DNA of 64,000 nt, from the NCBI GenBank assembly GCA_036417435.1, contig JAZAQT010000154.1:113951-177950 (forward strand), given 5' to 3'. Under the pieces are notes generated by a model that was given only the letters and a program-made list of their open reading frames with translations, searched no databases and was not told where the DNA came from. Origin of the DNA: Inia geoffrensis (lineage: Eukaryota > Chordata > Mammalia > Artiodactyla > Iniidae). Of this stretch, positions 13,213 through 27,176 are shown in pieces. Every line of letters starts with the position of its first letter. The first letter of the stretch is position 1. Both the position numbers and the translations under genes were made by a program.

Positions 13213-14556
13213 TATGCTAACCCTCAGCCATTGCCGTACCATAACCTGTACCCTAATCAATCCCCATTCCCTAACCCTAACCCTAACCCTAACCCTTAAC
13301 GTGACCCTCTACCGAGGCCTTACCCTCACCCGTGCCCTAATCGTAAGCAGTACACTAACACTAACTAGTGACCTCACACGTACGCTAAAAGTTAAGCGTT
13401 GTGGTACCCTAAACTGTGCCCTAATATCTCCCCATTCCCTAACCCTAACCCTAACCCGAATCCTAACCCTGACCCTCACCTGAAGCCTGACCCTCACCCG
13501 TGCCCTAATCTTAACCAGGACAACAACACTAACTCGTGCCCTCACACGTACGCTAACCCTTAATCGTTGTCGTACCCTAAACTGTACCCTAATCCCTCCC
13601 CATTCCCTAACCCTAACCCTAACCCGATTCCTAACCCTGACCCTCACCTGAAGCCTTACCCTCACCCGTGCCCTAATCTTAACCAGGACACTAACACTAA
13701 CACTTTCCCTCACACGAACGCTAACCCTTAAGCACTGTCGTACCCTAAGCTGTACCCTAATCCCTCTGCATTCCTTAACCCTAACCCTAACAATAATCCT
13801 AACCCTGACCCTCACCCAAAGCCTTACCCTCACCCGTGCCCTAATCTTAACCAGGACACCAACACTAACTCGTGCCCTCACACGTACACTAAACCTTAAG
13901 CGTTGTCGTACCCTAAATTGTACCCTAATCCCTCCCCATTCCTTAACCCTAACCCTAACCCCATCCCTAAACCTGACCCACGTCCGATGCCCTACCCTAA
14001 CCAATGCCCTAATCTTAACCAGTACACAAACACTACCTCATGCCCTCAAACGTACGTTAACCATTAAGCATTGTCGTACCCTAACCTGTACCCTAATCCC
14101 TCCCCATTCCCTAACCCTAACCCTAAGCGAAACCCTGAACGTGACCCTTTTCCGAGGCCTTACCCTCATAGGTGCCTTTGTCTTAACCAGTACACCAACA
14201 CCAACTCGTGCCCTCACACTTACGCTAACCCTTAAGAATTGTCGTACCCTAACCTGTACCATAATCCCTCTCCATTCCCTAACCCTAACCCTAACCCGAA
14301 TCCTCACCCTGACTCTCACCCGAAGCCTAACCCTCACCCGTGCCCTAATCTTAACAAGGACACCAAGACTAACTCGTGCCCTCACACGTACGCTAACACT
14401 AAACCGCAGCGGTACCCTAACCTATACCCTAATCCCTCTCCATTCCCTAACCCTAACCCTAACCTGAAACCTAACCATGACACTCACGCGAAACTTTACC
14501 CTCACCCGTGTCCTAATTTTAACCAGTATATCAACACTAACCCATGCCCTCTAACG
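13213..14556 (+). repeat. Canonical 8-mer HOR m1 to m8 (first copy of duplicated segment)
   Basis: 1344 bp. From about 13312 it belongs to the 5387-bp duplicated unit. The m2 unit carries CTAAAAGTT in place of CTAAACCTT. Confidence 0.86.
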
Positions 14557-15564
14557 TACGCTAACCCTATGCCATTGCCGTACCCTAACCTGTACCCTAA
14601 TCAATCCCCATTCCCTAACCCTAACCCTAACCCTAACCCTTAACGTGACCCTCTTCTGAGGCCTTACCCTCACCCGTTCCCTAATCGTAAGCAGTACATT
14701 AACACTAACTAGTGACCTCACACGTACGCTAAACCTTAAGCGTTGTGGTACCCTAAACTGTGCCCTACTATCTCCCCATTCCCTAACCCTAACCCTAACC
14801 CGAATTCTATCCCTGACCCTCAGCCGAAACCTTACCCTCACCCGTGCCCTAATCTTAACCAGGACACCAACACTAACTCGTGCCCTCACACGTACGCTAA
14901 CCCTTAATCGTTGTCGTACCCTAAACTGTACCCTAATCCCTCCCCATTCCCTAACACTAACCCTAACCCGAATCCTAAACCTGACGCTCACCTGAAGCCT
15001 TACCCTCACCCGTGCCCTAATCTTAACCAGGACACCAACACTAACTCGTGCCCTCACACGTACGTCCACCCTTAATCGTTGTCGTACCCTAAACTGTACC
15101 CTAATCCCTCCCCATTCCCTAACCCTAACCCTAACCCGAATCCTAACCCTGACCCTCACCTGAAGCTTTACCCTCACCCGTGCCCTAATCTTAACCAGGA
15201 CACTAACACTAACCCTTGCCCTCACACGAACGATAACCCTTAAGCACTGTCGTACCCTAAGCTGTACCCTAATCCCTCTGCATTCCTTAACCCTAACCCT
15301 AACACGAATCCTAACCCTGACCCTCACCCGAAGCCTTACCCTCAACCGTGCCTTAATCTTAACAAGGACACCAAGACTAACTCGTGCCCTCACACGTACG
15401 CTAACACTAAACCGCAGCGGTACCCTAACCTGTACCCTAATCCCTCTCCATTCCCTAACCCTAACCCTAACCTGAAACCTAACCATGACACTCACCCGAA
15501 ACTTCACCCTCACCCGTGTCCTAATTTTAACCAGTACATCAACACTAACCCATGCCCTCTAACG
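14557..15564 (+). repeat. 6-mer block m1-m2-m3-m3x-m4/7-m8
   Basis: 1008 bp. The unit at 15229 starts as m4 and ends as m7 (CAACCGTGCC, AAGACTAAC). Confidence 0.8.
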
Positions 15565-16416
15565 TACGCTAACCCTAAGCCATTGCTGTACCCTAACCTG
15601 TACTCTAATCAATCCCCATTCCCTAACCCTAACCCTAACCCTAACCCTAACACGAATCCTAACCCTGACCCTCTCCCGAAGCCTTACCCTCACCCGTGCC
15701 CTAATCTTAACCAGGACACCAACACTAACTCGTGCCCTCACATGTACGCTAAACCTTTAGCGTTGTCGTACCCTAAATTGTACCCTAAACCCTCCCCATT
15801 CCTTAACCCTAACCCTAACCCCATCTCTAAACCTAACCCACTTCCGATGCCCTACCCTAACCAATGCCCTAATCTTAACCAGTACAGAAGCACTAACTCA
15901 TGCCCTCAAACGTACGCTAACCCTTAAGCATTGTCGTATCCTATCCTGTACCCTAATCCCTCCCCATTCCCTAGCCCTAACCCTAAGCGAAACCCTGAAC
16001 GTGACCCTTTTCCGAGGCCTTACCCTTATCGGTGCCCTTGTCTTAACCAGTACACCAACACTAACTCGTGCTCTCACACTTACGCTAACCCTTAAGCATT
16101 GTCGTACCCTAACCTGTACCCTAATCCCTCTCCATTCCCTAACCCTAACCCTAACCCGAATCCTAACCCTGACCCTCACCCGAAGCCTTACCCTCAACCG
16201 TGCCCTAATCTTAACCAGGACACCAAGACTAACTCGTGCCCTCACACGTACGCTAACACTAAACCGCAGAGGTACCCTAACCTGTACCCTAATCCCTCTC
16301 CATTCCCTAACCCTAACCCTAACCTGAAACCTAACCATGACACTCACCCGAAACTTCACCCTCACCCGTGTCCTAATTTTAACCAGTACATCAACACTAA
16401 ACCATGCCCTCTAACG
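15565..16416 (+). repeat. 5-mer block m1+-m5-m6-m7-m8 with a 12-bp insertion
   Basis: 852 bp. Perfect AACCCT hexamers at 15625-15648 precede AACACG. This adds two hexamers to the m1 unit. Confidence 0.82.
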
Positions 16417-17424
16417 TATGCTAACCCTAAGCCATTGCCGTACCATAACCTGTACCCTAATCAATCCCCATTCCCTAACCCTAACCCTAACCCTAACCCT
16501 TAACGTGACCCTCTACCGAGGCCTTACCCTCACCCGTGCCCTAATCGTAAGCAGTACACTAACACTAACTAGTGACCTCACACGTACGCTAAAACTTAAG
16601 CGTTGTGGTACCCTAAACTGTGCCCTAATATCTCCCCATTCCCTAACTCTAACCCTAACCAGAATCCTAAGCCTGACCCTCACCTGAAGCCTTACCCTCA
16701 CCCGTGCCCTAATCTTATCCAGGACACTAACACTAACCCTTGCCCTCACACGGACGCTATCCCTTAAGCACTGTCGTATCCTAAGCTGTACCCTAATCCC
16801 TCTGCATTCCTTAACCCTAACCCTAACACGAATCCTAACCCTGACCCTCACCCGAAGCCTTACCCTCACCCGTGCCCTAATCTTAACCAGGACACCAACA
16901 CTAACTCATGCCCTCAAACGTACGCTAACCCTTAAGCATTGTCGTACCTTATCCTGTATCCTAATCCCTCCCCATTCCATAACCCTAACCCTAAGCGAAA
17001 CCCTGAACGTGACCCTTTTCCGAGGCCTTACCCTCATCGGTGCCCTTGTCTTAACCAGTACACCAACACTAACTCGTGCCCTCACACTTACGCTAACCCT
17101 TAAGCATTGTCGTACCCTAACCTGTACCCTAATCCCTCTCCATTCCCTAACTCTAAACCTAACCCGAATCCTAACCCTGACCCTCACCCGAAGCCTTACC
17201 CTCAACCGTGCCCTAATCTTAACCAGGACACCAAGACTAACTCGTGCCCTCACACGTACGCTAACAATAAACCGCAGCGGTATCCTAACCTGTACCCTAA
17301 TACCTCTCCATTCCCTAACCCTAACCCTAACCTGAAACCTAACCATGACACTCACCCGAAACTTTACCCTCACCCGTGTCCTAATTTGAACCAGTACATC
17401 AACACTAAGCCATGCACTCTAACG
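16417..17424 (+). repeat. 6-mer block m1-m2-m4-m6-m7-m8
   Basis: 1008 bp. Both m3 and m5 are missing. The m4 tail runs straight into ACTCATGCCCTCAAACG, the m5 ending, so the m5 loss is a within-unit exchange. Confidence 0.8.
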
Positions 17425-18599
17425 TAGGCTAACCCTAAGCCATTGCCGTACCCTAACCTGTACCCTAATCAATCGCCATTCCCTAACCCTAACCCTAACC
17501 CTAACCCTTAACGTGACCCTCTTCCGAGACCTTACCCTCCCCCGTGCCCTAATCATAAGCAGTACACTAACACTAGCTAGTGACCTCGACGTACGCTAAA
17601 CCTTAAGCGTTGTGGTACCCTAAACTGTGCCCTAATATCTCCCCATTCCCTAACCCTAACCCTAACCCGAATCCTAACCCTGACCCTCACCTGAAGCCTT
17701 ACCCTCACCCGTGCCCTAATCTTAACCAGGACACTAACACTAACCCTTACCCTCACACGAACGCTAACCCTTAAGCACTGTCGTACCCTAAGCTGTACCC
17801 TAATCCCTCTGCATTCCTTAACCCTAACCCTAACCCGAATCCTAACCCTGACCCTCACCCGAAACCTTACCCTCACCCGTGCCCTAATCTTAACCAGGAC
17901 ACCAACACTAACTCTTGCCCTCACACGTACGCTACACCTTAAGCGTTGTCGTACCCTAAATGGTACCCTAATCCCTCCCCATTCCTTAACCCTAACCCTA
18001 ACTCCATCCCTAAACCTGACCCACTTCCGATGCCCTACCCTAACCAATGCCCTAATCTTAACCAGTACACAAACACTAACTCATGCCCTCAAACGTACGC
18101 TAACCCTTAAGCATTGACGTAACCTATCCTGTACCCTAATGCCTCCCCATTCCCTAACCCTAACCCTAAGCGAAACCCTGAACGTGACCCTTTTCCGAAG
18201 CCTTACCCTCATTGGTGCCCTTGTCTTAACCAGTACACCAACACTAACTCGTGCCCTCACACTTACGCTAACCATTAAGCACTGTCGTACCCTAACATGT
18301 ACCCTAATCCCTCTCCATTCCCTAACCCTAACTCTAACCCGAATCCTAACCCTGACCCTCACCCGAAGCCTTACCCTCACCCGTGCCCTACTCTTAACCA
18401 GGACACCAAGACTAACTCGTGCCCTCACACGTACGCTAATACTAAACCGCAGCGGTACCCTAACCTGTACCCTAACTCCTCTCCATTCCCTAACCCTAAC
18501 TCTAACCTGAAACCTAACCATGACACTCACCCGAAACTTTACTCTCACCCGTGTCCTAATTTTAACCAGTACATCAACACTAACCCATGCCCTCTAACG
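17425..18599 (+). repeat. 7-mer block m1-m2*-m4-m5-m6-m7-m8
   Basis: 1175 bp. First of six m2* blocks, with CCGAGACC, CTCCCCCGTG, the CACTAGCTAGTG palindrome and the one-base-shorter CCTCGACGTACG. The m5 carries AAATGGTACC and AACTCCATCC. Confidence 0.83.
17571..17582. repeat. 12-bp perfect palindrome in m2*, CACTAGCTAGTG
   Basis: Reads the same on both strands. Normal m1 tails here read CACTAACTAGTG, so a single A-to-G change completed it. Confidence 0.95.
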
Positions 18600-19943
18600 T
18601 ACGCAAACAATAAGCCATTGCCGTACCCTAACCTGTACCCTAATCAATCCCCATTCGCTAACCCTAACCCTAACCCTAACCCTTAACGTGACCCTCTTCC
18701 GAGGCCTTACCCTCACCCGTGCCCTAATCGTAAGCAGTACACTAACACTAACTAGTGACCTCACACGTACGCTAAAAGTTAAGCGTTGTGGTACCCTAAA
18801 CTGTGCCCTAATATCTCCCCATTCCCTAACCCTAACCCTAACCCGAATCCTAACCCTGACCCTCACCTGAAGCCTGACCCTCACCCGTGCCCTAATCTTA
18901 ACCAGGACAACAACACTAACTCGTGCCCTCACACGTACGCTAACCCTTAATCGTTGTCGTACCCTAAACTGTACCCTAATCCCTCCCCATTCCCTAACCC
19001 TAACCCTAACCCGATTCCTAACCCTGACCCTCACCTGAAGCCTTACCCTCACCCGTGCCCTAATCTTAACCAGGACACTAACACTAACACTTTCCCTCAC
19101 ACGAACGCTAACCCTTAAGGACTGTCGTACCCTAAGCTGTACCCTAATCCCTCTGCATTCCTTAACCCTAACCCTAACAATAATCCTAACCCTGACCCTC
19201 ACCCAAAGCCTTACCCTCACCCGTGCCCTAATCTTAACCAGGACACCAACACTAACTCGTGCCCTCACACGTACACTAAACCTTAAGCGTTGTCGTACCC
19301 TAAATTGTACCCTAATCCCTCCCCATTCCTTAACCCTAACCCTAACCCCATCCCTAAACCTGACCCACGTCCGATGCCCTACCCTAACCAATGCCCTAAT
19401 CTTAACCAGTACACAAACACTACCTCATGCCCTCAAACGTACGTTAACCATTAAGCATTGTCGTACCCTAACCTGTACCCTAATCCCTCCCCATTCCCTA
19501 ACCCTAACCCTAAGCGAAACCCTGAACGTGACCCTTTTCCGAGGCCTTACCCTCATAGGTGCCTTTGTCTTAACCAGTACACCAACACCAACTCGTGCCC
19601 TCACACTTACGCTAACCCTTAAGAATTGTCGTACCCTAACCTGTACCATAATCCCTCTCCATTCCCTAACCCTAACCCTAACCCGAATCCTCACCCTGAC
19701 TCTCACCCGAAGCCTAACCCTCACCCGTGCCCTAATCTTAACAAGGACACCAAGACTAACTCGTGCCCTCACACGTACGCTAACACTAAACCGCAGCGGT
19801 ACCCTAACCTATACCCTAATCCCTCTCCATTCCCTAACCCTAACCCTAACCTGAAACCTAACCATGACACTCACGCGAAACTTTACCCTCACCCGTGTCC
19901 TAATTTTAACCAGTATATCAACACTAACCCATGCCCTCTAACG
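18600..19943 (+). repeat. Canonical 8-mer HOR m1 to m8 (second copy)
   Basis: 1344 bp, equivalent to 13213-14556. The m1 head comes from the preceding context (CCATTCGC anchor), and the rest is the duplicated unit. Confidence 0.86.
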
Positions 19944-20951
19944 TACGCTAACCCTATGCCATTGCCGTACCCTAACCTGTACCCTAATCAATCCCCATTC
20001 CCTAACCCTAACCCTAACCCTAACCCTTAACGTGACCCTCTTCTGAGGCCTTACCCTCACCCGTTCCCTAATCGTAAGCAGTACATTAACACTAACTAGT
20101 GACCTCACACGTACGCTAAACCTTAAGCGTTGTGGTACCCTAAACTGTGCCCTACTATCTCCCCATTCCCTAACCCTAACCCTAACCCGAATTCTATCCC
20201 TGACCCTCAGCCGAAACCTTACCCTCACCCGTGCCCTAATCTTAACCAGGACACCAACACTAACTCGTGCCCTCACACGTACGCTAACCCTTAATCGTTG
20301 TCGTACCCTAAACTGTACCCTAATCCCTCCCCATTCCCTAACACTAACCCTAACCCGAATCCTAAACCTGACGCTCACCTGAAGCCTTACCCTCACCCGT
20401 GCCCTAATCTTAACCAGGACACCAACACTAACTCGTGCCCTCACACGTACGTCCACCCTTAATCGTTGTCGTACCCTAAACTGTACCCTAATCCCTCCCC
20501 ATTCCCTAACCCTAACCCTAACCCGAATCCTAACCCTGACCCTCACCTGAAGCTTTACCCTCACCCGTGCCCTAATCTTAACCAGGACACTAACACTAAC
20601 CCTTGCCCTCACACGAACGATAACCCTTAAGCACTGTCGTACCCTAAGCTGTACCCTAATCCCTCTGCATTCCTTAACCCTAACCCTAACACGAATCCTA
20701 ACCCTGACCCTCACCCGAAGCCTTACCCTCAACCGTGCCTTAATCTTAACAAGGACACCAAGACTAACTCGTGCCCTCACACGTACGCTAACACTAAACC
20801 GCAGCGGTACCCTAACCTGTACCCTAATCCCTCTCCATTCCCTAACCCTAACCCTAACCTGAAACCTAACCATGACACTCACCCGAAACTTCACCCTCAC
20901 CCGTGTCCTAATTTTAACCAGTACATCAACACTAACCCATGCCCTCTAACG
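19944..20951 (+). repeat. 6-mer block m1-m2-m3-m3x-m4/7-m8 (second copy)
   Basis: Copy of 14557-15564 displaced by 5387 bp, no difference seen. Confidence 0.82.
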
Positions 20952-21803
20952 TACGCTAACCCTAAGCCATTGCTGTACCCTAACCTGTACTCTAATCAAT
21001 CCCCATTCCCTAACCCTAACCCTAACCCTAACCCTAACACGAATCCTAACCCTGACCCTCTCCCGAAGCCTTACCCTCACCCGTGCCCTAATCTTAACCA
21101 GGACACCAACACTAACTCGTGCCCTCACATGTACGCTAAACCTTTAGCGTTGTCGTACCCTAAATTGTACCCTAAACCCTCCCCATTCCTTAACCCTAAC
21201 CCTAACCCCATCTCTAAACCTAACCCACTTCCGATGCCCTACCCTAACCAATGCCCTAATCTTAACCAGTACAGAAGCACTAACTCATGCCCTCAAACGT
21301 ACGCTAACCCTTAAGCATTGTCGTATCCTATCCTGTACCCTAATCCCTCCCCATTCCCTAGCCCTAACCCTAAGCGAAACCCTGAACGTGACCCTTTTCC
21401 GAGGCCTTACCCTTATCGGTGCCCTTGTCTTAACCAGTACACCAACACTAACTCGTGCTCTCACACTTACGCTAACCCTTAAGCATTGTCGTACCCTAAC
21501 CTGTACCCTAATCCCTCTCCATTCCCTAACCCTAACCCTAACCCGAATCCTAACCCTGACCCTCACCCGAAGCCTTACCCTCAACCGTGCCCTAATCTTA
21601 ACCAGGACACCAAGACTAACTCGTGCCCTCACACGTACGCTAACACTAAACCGCAGAGGTACCCTAACCTGTACCCTAATCCCTCTCCATTCCCTAACCC
21701 TAACCCTAACCTGAAACCTAACCATGACACTCACCCGAAACTTCACCCTCACCCGTGTCCTAATTTTAACCAGTACATCAACACTAAACCATGCCCTCTA
21801 ACG
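20952..21803 (+). repeat. 5-mer block m1+-m5-m6-m7-m8 (second copy)
   Basis: Copy of 15565-16416, including its 12-bp insertion. Confidence 0.82.
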
Positions 21804-22811
21804 TATGCTAACCCTAAGCCATTGCCGTACCATAACCTGTACCCTAATCAATCCCCATTCCCTAACCCTAACCCTAACCCTAACCCTTAACGTGACCCTC
21901 TACCGAGGCCTTACCCTCACCCGTGCCCTAATCGTAAGCAGTACACTAACACTAACTAGTGACCTCACACGTACGCTAAAACTTAAGCGTTGTGGTACCC
22001 TAAACTGTGCCCTAATATCTCCCCATTCCCTAACTCTAACCCTAACCAGAATCCTAAGCCTGACCCTCACCTGAAGCCTTACCCTCACCCGTGCCCTAAT
22101 CTTATCCAGGACACTAACACTAACCCTTGCCCTCACACGGACGCTATCCCTTAAGCACTGTCGTATCCTAAGCTGTACCCTAATCCCTCTGCATTCCTTA
22201 ACCCTAACCCTAACACGAATCCTAACCCTGACCCTCACCCGAAGCCTTACCCTCACCCGTGCCCTAATCTTAACCAGGACACCAACACTAACTCATGCCC
22301 TCAAACGTACGCTAACCCTTAAGCATTGTCGTACCTTATCCTGTATCCTAATCCCTCCCCATTCCATAACCCTAACCCTAAGCGAAACCCTGAACGTGAC
22401 CCTTTTCCGAGGCCTTACCCTCATCGGTGCCCTTGTCTTAACCAGTACACCAACACTAACTCGTGCCCTCACACTTACGCTAACCCTTAAGCATTGTCGT
22501 ACCCTAACCTGTACCCTAATCCCTCTCCATTCCCTAACTCTAAACCTAACCCGAATCCTAACCCTGACCCTCACCCGAAGCCTTACCCTCAACCGTGCCC
22601 TAATCTTAACCAGGACACCAAGACTAACTCGTGCCCTCACACGTACGCTAACAATAAACCGCAGCGGTATCCTAACCTGTACCCTAATACCTCTCCATTC
22701 CCTAACCCTAACCCTAACCTGAAACCTAACCATGACACTCACCCGAAACTTTACCCTCACCCGTGTCCTAATTTGAACCAGTACATCAACACTAAGCCAT
22801 GCACTCTAACG
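21804..22811 (+). repeat. 6-mer block m1-m2-m4-m6-m7-m8 (second copy)
   Basis: Copy of 16417-17424 with the same missing m3 and m5. Confidence 0.82.
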
Positions 22812-23986
22812 TAGGCTAACCCTAAGCCATTGCCGTACCCTAACCTGTACCCTAATCAATCGCCATTCCCTAACCCTAACCCTAACCCTAACCCTTAACG
22901 TGACCCTCTTCCGAGACCTTACCCTCCCCCGTGCCCTAATCATAAGCAGTACACTAACACTAGCTAGTGACCTCGACGTACGCTAAACCTTAAGCGTTGT
23001 GGTACCCTAAACTGTGCCCTAATATCTCCCCATTCCCTAACCCTAACCCTAACCCGAATCCTAACCCTGACCCTCACCTGAAGCCTTACCCTCACCCGTG
23101 CCCTAATCTTAACCAGGACACTAACACTAACCCTTACCCTCACACGAACGCTAACCCTTAAGCACTGTCGTACCCTAAGCTGTACCCTAATCCCTCTGCA
23201 TTCCTTAACCCTAACCCTAACCCGAATCCTAACCCTGACCCTCACCCGAAACCTTACCCTCACCCGTGCCCTAATCTTAACCAGGACACCAACACTAACT
23301 CTTGCCCTCACACGTACGCTACACCTTAAGCGTTGTCGTACCCTAAATGGTACCCTAATCCCTCCCCATTCCTTAACCCTAACCCTAACTCCATCCCTAA
23401 ACCTGACCCACTTCCGATGCCCTACCCTAACCAATGCCCTAATCTTAACCAGTACACAAACACTAACTCATGCCCTCAAACGTACGCTAACCCTTAAGCA
23501 TTGACGTAACCTATCCTGTACCCTAATGCCTCCCCATTCCCTAACCCTAACCCTAAGCGAAACCCTGAACGTGACCCTTTTCCGAAGCCTTACCCTCATT
23601 GGTGCCCTTGTCTTAACCAGTACACCAACACTAACTCGTGCCCTCACACTTACGCTAACCATTAAGCACTGTCGTACCCTAACATGTACCCTAATCCCTC
23701 TCCATTCCCTAACCCTAACTCTAACCCGAATCCTAACCCTGACCCTCACCCGAAGCCTTACCCTCACCCGTGCCCTACTCTTAACCAGGACACCAAGACT
23801 AACTCGTGCCCTCACACGTACGCTAATACTAAACCGCAGCGGTACCCTAACCTGTACCCTAACTCCTCTCCATTCCCTAACCCTAACTCTAACCTGAAAC
23901 CTAACCATGACACTCACCCGAAACTTTACTCTCACCCGTGTCCTAATTTTAACCAGTACATCAACACTAACCCATGCCCTCTAACG
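22812..23986 (+). repeat. 7-mer block m1-m2*-m4-m5-m6-m7-m8 (second copy)
   Basis: Copy of 17425-18599, with the palindrome at 22958-22969. Confidence 0.83.
22958..22969. repeat. 12-bp palindrome in m2*
   Basis: Copy of the 17571 site inside the 5387-bp duplication. Confidence 0.95.
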
Positions 23987-25329
23987 TACGCAAACAATAA
24001 GCCATTGCCGTACCCTAACCTGTACCCTAATCAATCCCCATTCGCTAACCCTAACCCTAACCCTAACCCTTAACGTGACCCTCTTCCGAGGCCTTACCCT
24101 CACCCGTGCCCTAATCGTAAGCAGTACACTAACACTAACTAGTGACCTCACACGTACGCTAAACCTTAAGCGTTGTGGTACCCTAAACTGTGCCCTAATA
24201 TCTCCCCATTCCCTAACCCTAACCCTAACCCGAATTCTATCCCTGACCCTCACCCGAAACCTTACCCTCACCCGTGCCCTAATCTTAACCAGGACACCAA
24301 CACTAACTCGTGCCCTCACACGTACGCAAACCCTTAATCATTGTCGTACCCTAAACTGTACCCTAATCCCTCCCCATTCCCTAACCCTAACCCTAACCCG
24401 AATCCTAACCCTGACCCTCACCTGAACCCTTACCCTCACCCGTGCCCTAATCTTAACCAGGACACTAACACTAACCCTTGCCCTAACACGAACGCTAACC
24501 CTTAGGCACTGTCGTACCCTAAGCTATACCCTAATCCCTCTGCATTCCTTAACCCTAACCCTAAAACGAATCCTAACCCTGACCCTCACCCGAAGCCTTA
24601 CCCTCACCCGTGCCCTAATCTTAACCAGGACACCAACACTAACTCTTGCCCTCAAACCTACGCTAAACCTTAACCGTTGTCGTACCCTAAATTGTACCCT
24701 AATCCTTCCCCATTCCTTAACCCTAACCCTAACCCCATCCCTAAACCTGACCCACTTCCGATGCCCTACCCTAACCAATGCCCTAATCTTAACCAGTACA
24801 CAAACACTAACTCATGCCCTCAAACGTACGCTAACCCTTAAGCATTCTCGTACCCTATCCTGTACCCTAATGCCTCCCCATTCCCTAACCCTAACCCTAA
24901 GCGAAACCCTGAACGTGACCCTTTTCCGAAGCCTTACCCTCATTGGTGCCCTTGTCTTAACCAGTACACGAACACTAACTCGTGCCCTCACACTTACGCT
25001 AACCCTTAAGCACTGTCGTTCCCTAACATGTACCCTAATCCCTCTCCATTCCCTAACCCTAACTCTAACCCGAATCCTAACCCTGACCCTCACCCGAAGC
25101 CTTACCCTCACCCGTGCCCTACTCTTAATCAGAACACAAGACTAACTCGTGCCCTCACACGAATGCTAACACTAAACCGCAGCGGTACCCTAACCTGTAC
25201 CCTAACCCCTCTCCATTCCCTAACCCTAACCCTAACCTGAAACCTAACCATGACACTCACCCGAAACTTTACTCTCACCCGTGTCCTAATTTTAACCAGT
25301 ACATCAACACTAACCCATGCCCTCTAACG
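23987..25329 (+). repeat. Canonical 8-mer HOR m1 to m8
   Basis: 1343 bp, with one base missing at the m7 tail (near 25130). m3 has TAATCATTGTCG and m4 has CTTAGGCACTG. Both variants reappear at 40.5-41.2 kb and 43.7-43.9 kb. Confidence 0.86.
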
Positions 25330-27176
25330 TACGCTAACCCTAAGCCATTGCCGTACCCTAACCTGTACCCTAATCATTCCCCATTCCATAACCCTAACCC
25401 TAACCCTAACCCTTAACGTGACCCTCTTCCGAGGCCTTACCCTCACCCGTGCCCTAATCGTAAGCAGTACACTAACACTAACTAGTGACCTCACACGTAC
25501 GCTAAACCTTAAGCGTTGTGGTACCGTAAACTGTGCCCTAATATCTCCCCATTCCCTAACACTAACCCTAACCCGAATTCTATCCCTGACCCTCACCCGA
25601 AACCTTACCCTCACCCGTGCCCTAGTCTTAACCAGGACACCAACACTAACTCGTGCCCTCACACGTACGCTAAACCTTAAGCGTTGTCGTACCCTAAATT
25701 GTACCCTAATCCCTCCCCATTCCTTAACCCTAACCCTAACCCCATCCCTAAACCTGACCCACTTCCGATGCCCTACCCTAACCAATGCCCTAATCTTAAC
25801 CAGTACACAAACACTAACTCATGCTCTCAAACGTACGCTAACCCTTAAGCATTGTCGTACCCCATCCTGTATCCTAATCCCTCCCCATTCCCTAACCCTA
25901 ACCCTAAGCGAAACCCTGAACGTGACCCTTTTCCGAGGCCTTACCCTCATCGGTGCCCTTGTCTTAACCAGTACACCAACACTAACTCGTGCCCTCACAC
26001 TTACGCTAACCCTTAAGCACTGTCGTACCCTAACATGTACCCTAATCCCTCTCCATTCCCTAACCCTAACTCTAACCCGAATCCTAACCCTGACCCTCAC
26101 CCGAAGCCTTACCCTCACCCGTGCCCTAATCTTAACCATGACACCAACACTAACACGTGCCCTCTCACGTACGCTAACCCTTAATCGTTGTCGTACCCTA
26201 AACTGTAACCTAATCCCTCCCCATTCCCTAACCCTAACCCTAACCCGAATCCTAGCCCTGACCCTCACCTGAAGCCTTACCTTCACCCGTGCCCTAATCT
26301 TAACCAGGACACTAACACTAACCTTTGCCCTCACACGAAGGCTAATCCCTAAGCACTGTCGTACCCTAAGCTGTACCCTAATCCCTCTGCATTCCTTAAC
26401 CCTAACCCTAACACGAATCCTAACCCTGACCCTCTCCCGAAGCCTTACACTCACCCGTGCCCTAATTTAGCCAGGACACCAACACTAACTCGTGCCCTCA
26501 CACGTACGCTAAACCTTTAGCGTTGTCGTACCCTAAATTGTACCCTAAACCCTCCCCATTCCTTAACCCTAACCCTAACCCCATCCCTAAACCTGACCCT
26601 CTTCCGATGCACTACCCTAACCAATGCCCTAATCTTAACCATTACAGAAGCACTAACTCATGCCCTCAAATGTTCGCTAACCCTTAAGCATTGTCGTACC
26701 CTATCCTGTACCCTAATCCCTCCCCATTCCCTAACCCTAACCCTAAGCGAAACCCTGAACGTGACCCTTTTCCGAGGCCTTACCCTCATCGGTGCCCTTG
26801 TCTTAACCAGTACACCAACACTAACTCGTGCCCTCACACTTACGCTAACCCTTAAGCATTGTCGTACCCTAACCTGTACCCTAATCCCTCTCCATTCCCT
26901 AACTCTAACCCTAACCCGAATCCGAACCCTGACCCTCACCCGAAGCCTTACCCTCAACCGTGCCCTAATCTTAACCAGGACACCAAGACTAACTTGTGCT
27001 CTCACACATACGCTAACACTATACCGCAGCGATACCCCAACCTGTACCCTACTCCCTCTCCATTCCCTAAACCTAACCCTAACCTGAAACCTAACCATGA
27101 CACTCACCCGAAACTTCACCCTCACCCGTGTCCTAATTTTAACCAGTACATCAACACTAACCCATGCCCCCTAACG
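25330..27176 (+). repeat. 11-mer block m1-m2-m5-m6-m7-m3-m4-m5-m6-m7-m8
   Basis: 1847 bp, with one base missing near 26466. Two skips (m2 to m5, m7 to m3) repeat the m5-m6-m7 trio. Confidence 0.8.

Larger units (their letters stand above)
13312..18698 (+). repeat. 5387-bp duplicated segment, copy 1
   Basis: Matches 18699-24085 base for base wherever compared, apart from C at 13733 against G at 19120. 5387 = 32 x 168 + 12 - 1: the +12 is the extra hexamer pair at 15565-15744 and the -1 is the m2* deletion near 17587. Upstream the match breaks at 13311 (A against T at 18698). Confidence 0.92.
18699..24085 (+). repeat. 5387-bp duplicated segment, copy 2
   Basis: Direct tandem copy with no spacer. 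A further 78 bp (24086-24163) still match the start of the unit, placing the exchange point somewhere in that shared stretch. Identity ends at 24164, where CTAAACCTT replaces CTAAAAGTT. Confidence 0.92.
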
